From Bacteroidales bacterium UBA3844 (lineage in GTDB: Bacteria > Bacteroidota > Bacteroidia > Bacteroidales > Paludibacteraceae): a DNA stretch of 57,001 nt. The notes beneath the pieces are model-generated. The model was not told the origin of the DNA. It did not search any database and worked only from the letters and a program-made list of their open reading frames with translations. The translations under genes were made by a program, and so were the position numbers. Positions 54,101-57,001 of the stretch are shown in pieces. Position 1 is the stretch's first letter, and each line of letters opens with the position of its first letter. Location of the stretch: positions 1 to 57,001 of the forward strand of contig DGHQ01000045.1 in NCBI GenBank assembly GCA_002392915.1. Direction: 5' to 3'.

Positions 54101-57001
54101 ACTTTGTAACGCTGAAATGGTTCAACTCCGTGCCATTTTTCATGCTACTAATAAAACGTCCATTAGTTTTATTGCCGATGAATGAACACTCATTGATTTC
54201 AAATCCTAAAACTCCATATTTTGTTAAATCACCAAAATTGTTTTCAAATATAGTTGAATCTATCCTTGTATTATCATAGAGATAAAGCAGACCTCTGTTA
54301 TTCTTAAATTCAGAATTTGAAAGAACGAAATCATGACCTATAGAATAGACAATAGCAGAACTGTCTCCATTCGCATACGCATATATTCTATTCAATCGAA
54401 CACTATGATTCGGATTGACACCTGAGGTGCCAGGAATAAAAACAAGATTTCTTTGATTATTCTCAAAGAGGATAGAATCCATTGTCAAATTAGATGCGGT
54501 TGGCATATAAATGACATTAGAGAAATTTTTCGAGAATTTAGAGTTATATACCTCCAAATTTTCTCCCTCGTATGGCATGTATACCGCATTATCATTATAT
54601 GTGAACTCTGAATTTGAAATCTTCACATTTTTATCAGGTTTTAGTATGTAGACAGCTCCTCCTGAATTCTTTACAGAAATGCCATCAAATCCGACATGCA
54701 ATTCCTTATTGCTTTGGCTGAAGAACATATATGAAGAGTTATCTTTTCTATTTGTCACGCTAACTGATAGATAATCATCATCTTTTGTTTCCGATATCTC
54801 ATCATCACCATCTATATCTCCATCAAAAACAGTATGATATTTTTTAGGTTCACTTACCACATTTGTTCCTGTAGCCTTACTCGAATAACCTCCTTTGATT
54901 GTGATATCGCTATTAACCGTGTAGCACAATCTCCTTGTATTACTATCCTTAATCAAAGTTGCATCATAAATCGGCTTATATGTACCTTCCGCCACATAGA
55001 ATGTAGCACCGTCAGGAGCCAAAGGCAAATATGTGGCGAAATCAGTGCTATCCATAGCATTGTCCCAATCACTACCGTCACCCCTACCTTCTTTATCCAT
55101 CTTCACATAATAGTTCAACTTCGTTGGATCCGGTTTAACCACTACCTTATGCATCACAACACTGTCGCAACCAATTGCGGTTTGAAGTGTTTCAAAGATG
55201 CTGTCGTGCACTCCCACCTTTGTGAATGTCTGTCCATAGATTTTTGTTCCGACATTTATAGTATCAGTAGAGAACGTAGTGTCTGAGCCACAGCCGATTT
55301 CGTATGCTCCCATACAAGTCTCATCAAAACGTGACACTCCTCGCTGGTCTGTAAGCACATCTTCAAGACGTGGGAATCGGATAGATTTACCGTCTGAAAG
55401 TTTGTCTGATTTTAGAGCGACGGTTGGAGTAGCACCTCCATTATTCTTTATTGTTGGGATGAACGTGCCTGTCTTAGAATCCAATGTGCCTTCAAACAAA
55501 TTTGTCAAATAATATTCCTCTGAATTATCTGTAGCATACTCACAAGCCTTACAATTACTATAACCTTTCTGAATAGTGATTTCACGAGGTTTAACCAAAA
55601 GGTTAGTGCTATTGTCTGGAATATATGTTGATATATCGTCGTCCTCAGACGTCTGAGGATTCTTTCTTATGATATCCATCAAATTGAATTCAAACTCCTG
55701 AATATCATGAATTACAGAAAGTTCGAATTCATCATACTTTTTGTCTGACAAAACTTTTCCTTCCAATTTGTTGCCAAGAACAATATTTCCATGAAGGTGT
55801 GAATTTAGGTGGGCATACAAAGGATAAGAAGATATCTTATTGGAAATGATTGTATTGTTCACCAATCGGAACTTGTCTCCATCTGCACTTTGATATATGA
55901 TGGATTTGACATCATTCTTAACAAATGTACTATTCTCTACATCAACAGAAGCAACAGAAACAAGATTTCCACACTCATTGTCAAAATATGAAGAAGATTT
56001 CACATCAACATTTCCGTAAGAGAAAACCAAATCACTCTTCTTATCATCTATCGTCGGAAGAATATTTTTTTCGAATACACAACGTCCGATACTTGTCTTG
56101 CTACCACTGGCAGCATACAAGATTCTGTTCGTGTTGCCTACAAAGCTACAACTATCTATAGTCAAAGAAGTAGTGGCATTGAATTCAAAAATCTGATTTT
56201 TATTTCCCTTAAACAATGAATTAGTAATTGGTGTTGTCTCTCTATCCTTATTCACCATATAGATCAAGCTTCCTGAATTATCATTATTTATAAATTCAGA
56301 ATTCGAGATCTTCAACTCAACATTATTCGAGCTATAAATTTGTGCATTGTTTCCAGTAACAGTCACACGGTCAAACGACATCATTCCCTCTGAAGCGGAA
56401 TATGCAATATAACCTGTGTTTCCAGAGAAAACTGTAGACGTCACATTTGTGTTCCAACCATTAGGCGTGAACAAACAACCGGAACTGATATTTTCAAATT
56501 TCGACCCATCAATGAAAATGACGGCTTTATTACTTGTATAATATACCGCATAATCACAATTTCTGAATGTCACATTATTGCCATAAAAACGAGTCACATC
56601 CCCATTACTAATTATACCAGTAGAAGCACCATCAATAATAATATTATTGAATGTGACATCACATTTGTGAGCCTCAAACAAATTTATTGAATTGTCGCCT
56701 CGGTTTGAATAAGTAAGTTTGAGACGGCCGTTTTCATCAACACCTTTGACAACCTTGTCGTCGCCCTTATGATCTCCACTAAAGACAGTAGGATGGTTCT
56801 CAGGATCTGCTGTTGCTCCAATTTGGGCGTCAGCCGGATAACCTCCATATATCGTGATATTGTTTTTTATTCTATAGCATAAAGAAGTAGGATCATCTGA
56901 TTCTTCTCCTGACGCATCATAAATAGGATTGTAGACACCTTCTGCAACATAAAATTTTGTGCCACTATTGGCAAATGGAAGTGTAAAGGCGAAGTCATCA
57001 C
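45183..57001 (-). CDS. Giant surface adhesin: beta-helix/choice-of-anchor-Q cassettes plus SprB-like repeats (5' end outside window)
   Basis: The frame is open from the stop at 45183 to the right edge, giving more than 3,930 residues with the N-terminus missing. The first part is built of long cassettes. Each opens with YYVKxxGxGDGSDWxNAM and a FYVAEGTYKP/GGYP block, continues as a parallel beta-helix of x-N-S-x-F-x-N-N turns, and closes with LTDQRGVxRFDxxCMGAYE and a GCDSIV module. Borders are about 57001-55295 (partial), 55113-53195, 53005-51755 and 51740-50480. The remaining 1,750 residues are Ig/SprB-like repeats (VTCNGLSNGSIELYVLGGKAPY near 46600; SGGNTPYTYKW near 49250). The end (VTPNPRTEGKPCTVNVYF...LLNAGPAGE) is not a clear type A or B T9SS signal. 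A cell-surface adhesin is likely. Confidence 0.85.
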   Translation of the reverse strand, partial: DDFAFTLPFANSGTKFYVAEGVYNPIYDASGEESDDPTSLCYRIKNNITIYGGYPADAQIGATADPENHPTVFSGDHKGDDKVVKGVDENGRLKLTYSNRGDNSINLFEAHKCDVTFNNIIIDGASTGIISNGDVTRFYGNNVTFRNCDYAVYYTSNKAVIFIDGSKFENISSGCLFTPNGWNTNVTSTVFSGNTGYIAYSASEGMMSFDRVTVTGNNAQIYSSNNVELKISNSEFINNDNSGSLIYMVNKDRETTPITNSLFKGNKNQIFEFNATTSLTIDSCSFVGNTNRILYAASGSKTSIGRCVFEKNILPTIDDKKSDLVFSYGNVDVKSSSYFDNECGNLVSVASVDVENSTFVKNDVKSIIYQSADGDKFRLVNNTIISNKISSYPLYAHLNSHLHGNIVLGNKLEGKVLSDKKYDEFELSVIHDIQEFEFNLMDIIRKNPQTSEDDDISTYIPDNSTNLLVKPREITIQKGYSNCKACEYATDNSEEYYLTNLFEGTLDSKTGTFIPTIKNNGGATPTVALKSDKLSDGKSIRFPRLEDVLTDQRGVSRFDETCMGAYEIGCGSDTTFSTDTINVGTKIYGQTFTKVGVHDSIFETLQTAIGCDSVVMHKVVVKPDPTKLNYYVKMDKEGRGDGSDWDNAMDSTDFATYLPLAPDGATFYVAEGTYKPIYDATLIKDSNTRRLCYTVNSDITIKGGYSSKATGTNVVSEPKKYHTVFDGDIDGDDEISETKDDDYLSVSVTNRKDNSSYMFFSQSNKELHVGFDGISVKNSGGAVYILKPDKNVKISNSEFTYNDNAVYMPYEGENLEVYNSKFSKNFSNVIYMPTASNLTMDSILFENNQRNLVFIPGTSGVNPNHSVRLNRIYAYANGDSSAIVYSIGHDFVLSNSEFKNNRGLLYLYDNTRIDSTIFENNFGDLTKYGVLGFEINECSFIGNKTNGRFISSMKNGTELNHFSVTKSSFKNTDSNGLLYVISDSIIVDSSEFVGSSKGKIEFLDYRYTNISKSNYKDNHFANWHFSGGTSPVFTNFYGNSIWNNATEDDGDKLFDFDSGADSVVITNNTIVSNVSGSIIEFHGCHPGMYNNTITGNTNTTDLILAYPADLKLYGNIILGNSLDKKENYTNHGTETVYARWSSVDYKNNILPCIIDLANNDLRELDQSIFDENIFSIFDNTGNIHEELKDIPNRNEEILTYLFEGKYNSGTGLFTPVLTNNGGFTPTVALKSDKLSDGRSIRFPRLENVLTDQRGVERFDSTCMGAYEMRCNAVDTVLKDTVMVGDSYTFIDKNLDDVCQKVGSYHFTETLKSVEGCDSIVKLSLAVRPQKNENGYYVKEDGTGDGSDWNNAMSPKDFAEYLPLVYDGETFHIAAGTYKSAYVDPELGRMYNINSSVTLIGGYPDTVTSTSTPSMPDVYVTKLTADVNGNDYTYYYPNSLEYTPYSNVKDNDSILIRVNGAKTLNLFGMTLSGVKSCDRGAVDLADGASLVMDRCFVQDNVASGVYGKGVDVKVTNSVFTHNYSNNGAAFNLVDSKLNVQSTAVYENRAKVEECKSEYAMGGVANLENTEATFENSTLSNNAADMGSVFSVKSSKLDLTNNTIVGNQIIPESKHKGSFIGSLDDKSSVSLFGNIVIGNQNGEFDGVVNVASSDYNVFSYKTDMSYGSHDMVMNDPKEVQMLLDGDFAFESETVFIPNIQYNGGYTPTVAVIQSAFDGGKILNIPLDDRKVTYDQRGFVRKDSSCIGAFEFPTFMGYFVKKQAHGDGSGRDWENSMNDTTFAKYFSVVPTNASFYVAEGVYSPMFDSYGKLSTNKSRRYSSSRLVNIYGGYPDSAQTGCVADPVKYKTVLSVDYNGDDKCVVSDNDFTSIDVLNSQDNGYSIVNITSKFPGWVEINGVEFRGQSCVPRASSSAVQILGYNVSGVNTRIEKCSFVGNYAAIYSGCDTTIIEECLFDSLDYCGLSVSSFSLSENNYLLVDKTTFANSLYQLSASSFRGLMRVQNSTFANALYGVTTPLDFMSTPENTKIEIYNNSFFSGKKGDCSLLVYDYIPVELKGNIISSKKLIVKPDQNGKYESKPIVSDYNVYTTEIDAYPLGENDTIVPQSSIGEIVKGVVEKDIFEASLEDEGLYVKKLPTLINVKFEKGGGIKKMPKNATPVTDDQIGEIRPEVDYCVGAIEADCEFKKANFKLELAEEEICRDDTAKVTLTGLTKKEKATYKFAWTSSKDSVYVVDTFGNPGSFHVYARQALVPLQMTITNVCGVDTVLEIMQKVNGVGSVPFDGIEEGEVFCQNESEPVKLTTAVEGAIFTGECVVKKTDGYYFDASKAKGDSTRVRCSIQDGDCRSFDEKTIHFFKFDGDEAVEILASTQTKNVCMEKPQAQSVFTVTGWRDGLTCRLNGLASTLMDSTVTKDSVLTVTYGSLKNGEYIFVVSDECKPIASETIKIENEEIDPDMLKLSLDTVVANTQTCDGGEFGDVRVEYSGNINKADVVVVLSSLGTMVKSDTLSEEEAFVVFDNLKPAVYDVKIFFEGMEDCTIGDANYSRTVDVTKPVKFEVAFTATQAICENSIDAMMFTKTSGGNTPYTYKWTKYVGDIATSTVSHTKALHDTLPDLVKNEVYLCDVVDNYGCAASSDTLKIIYDHADSTLVDTFIYDPYQRCKGINNAQMIVDFDVVSEYAHPVYSLKEWNDKEYSEIDKNDADPALNKILLGALAPGKYKLHVGYPSVGCPALIDTIVEIKELVNDFKFEPADSIRMPRCYADNDAAIYFHAIGASRGLTATFSYKSNGKTLYKLSIDSLAGDTAYFVADNLPNDSFVVKMKNVCGEEITYEYNVGAPGFGIEMIDSISFKTLKCRYDSTGIIAFHIHTGDYDSTKVTLRYSKPEEVIYVYDDTTYTTVDVPVYKIEPRVKDTIWNADSTDFDVRYERDPETNEIIIDTFVTYEKKDTMIIKKKNKPGIRYVEAVFPCKFDTVYGKDTTFIYSGLPGGGYFIDLVSTIKGCKDSVRIKDTIKIPNPVILSHEVLDISCKSKTDGVISLKPIRSGGRDRTFVLKHDSTFKDGKYEYEMCYIGYLIDGPSTVNGIGQEVKEKVFVNYEYDGCPLMTSLNRISNEAHLYKKDGDSYTQIQRYDIINPEKNLKRFLFGEEWKSIKWTKQDATGNYMDFTIVTPDSTTYEEDVYYSGPDTIKTAVWSYTHLPNFWKDEYGEWLESGVQTIANLSKGVYQCVVTDSNDCVYSTKISVVEPKDPLRIEEVTYDAEGALCDPTKRHIDMKVKGGWGDYNYMVMDGKNEGNGGLIDNYLAATSITYDTLNAMGVYRSQFLDPGKYRVAVVDGKGCRIEFKDEIEVKTYFTVDGSVKDAVCPGEESADATFVIHDDAEKKYKYAVKEHIGSCETPYDCVDDLNFVDCKVNFEEDGKTFTKKITGGGHGFFIYRLDPEKNDTSCGTYVRVSAIDTMKPMTLSKKSISHVTCNGLSNGSIELYVLGGKAPYIVDVNPSWGSEDVDMSKPDLYPTVDPKDTLGKFPRIVIDNLKARDYYFTITDAQNCHQRFGDTATHTAKLTVKEPDALSAEFAASSMCANAGAADDPNYGSVSALDVKGGTSPYLFSVKGGLDTERKFDDGTTEIYHSSIESDEPFIPVAGYKETTFYYTISDANGCELSTSLMFRQDEVNVSRQTDFLATTWSHYGDIIALIDFCGPESTFDSVSYKFSNEKVKLLDKRLYIYDLDNPKRGATPNAKNIVLSYYDTREVPDGFFIDNFNMAKDMTPLLASHINFVMVTDKSDLYTSTSHDANDSLYLKTDVIMSSYFKGCRYQVEINDFLKVAYDNVELYYGGVDRRKNILDIVVTPNPRTEGKPCTVNVYFANNTEDCVLTFYHMDGSEVDRVTIPAGQLKKTKYDYNDAYVYTYNVENERFNNVEVVVISAVTKYDSKGTILLNAGPAGE
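53242..53327 (-). repeat. Cassette-border repeat, copy 1
   Basis: These 86 nt match 55342-55427 with four mismatches, exactly 2,100 nt away. They encode the ALKSDKLSDGxSIRFPRLExVLTDQRG border of the beta-helix cassettes. The flanking cassette interiors are far less alike. Confidence 0.9.
55342..55427 (-). repeat. Cassette-border repeat, copy 2
   Basis: This is the partner of 53242-53327. The two direct repeats bracket one complete cassette in frame (2,100 = 3 x 700). Recombination between them would delete or duplicate exactly one cassette without a frameshift. Confidence 0.9.

Overview
This window looks like a chromosomal segment of an uncultured, plant-fibre-degrading member of the Bacteroidota, most likely Bacteroidales from a gut or rumen. 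Four things support this. (i) Many promoters match the Bacteroidota -33/-7 pattern (TTTG, 19-20 nt, TAnnTTTG) and genes lack strong Shine-Dalgarno sites. (ii) Four secreted glycoside hydrolases end in type IX secretion (T9SS) type A sorting domains. (iii) Several families are Bacteroidota-typical: DUF4954, LptD-like, choice-of-anchor-Q cassettes, SprB-like repeats, and a TANFOR/FN3-like cluster. (iv) groES-groEL, glyA, ribD and prfC have ordinary Bacteroidota-like sequences. No rRNA, tRNA, CRISPR array, transposase or phage structural gene was seen.

Layout, left to right. 1-12 kb (mostly + strand): the end of an unrecognised gene; a hairpin-rich intergenic region with a 34-nt direct repeat; a membrane TerB-plus-J-domain protein; an operon of a secreted SUMF1-like protein and a WG-repeat protein; a short wHTH remnant followed by an array of AAATCCGTC motifs; DUF4954, a 123-aa protein and a DegT-type aminotransferase; then groES-groEL. 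12-22.6 kb: an ankyrin gene and a xylan/cellulose locus. Three - strand genes encode GH11-CBM6-GH8, GH11-CBM6 and CE4-F5/8C-GH8 proteins. A divergent + strand GH5 cellulase gene lies beside them. All four products carry T9SS C-terminal domains, so they can cut xylan internally, deacetylate it and trim oligosaccharides outside the cell, while the GH5 attacks beta-glucan. 22.6-30.7 kb (all - strand): LOG-family gene and ribD, glyA, lptD-like plus DUF1294, and prfC.

30.7 kb to the right edge: one - strand locus of six genes with 4-bp stop/start overlaps or short gaps. In transcription order it encodes a giant surface protein (more than 3,900 residues, start outside the window; beta-helix cassettes followed by SprB-like repeats); a 573-residue outer-membrane barrel; a 1,950-residue TANFOR/FN3-like protein with a HELAH zinc-protease motif and an AT-rich C-terminal half; an equally AT-rich lipoprotein; a 1,273-residue secreted protein; and a 697-residue FN3 protein. 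This is the best candidate for an undescribed system. My reading is a surface adhesin and effector-display locus whose 1,950-residue protein has polymorphic-toxin architecture (conserved front, exchangeable back, small partner gene), and whose adhesin may vary by recombination between near-identical cassette borders exactly 2,100 bp apart.

Limits: all family assignments come from reading motifs, not searches. Domain borders are approximate, and the toxin/immunity and display roles are inference.
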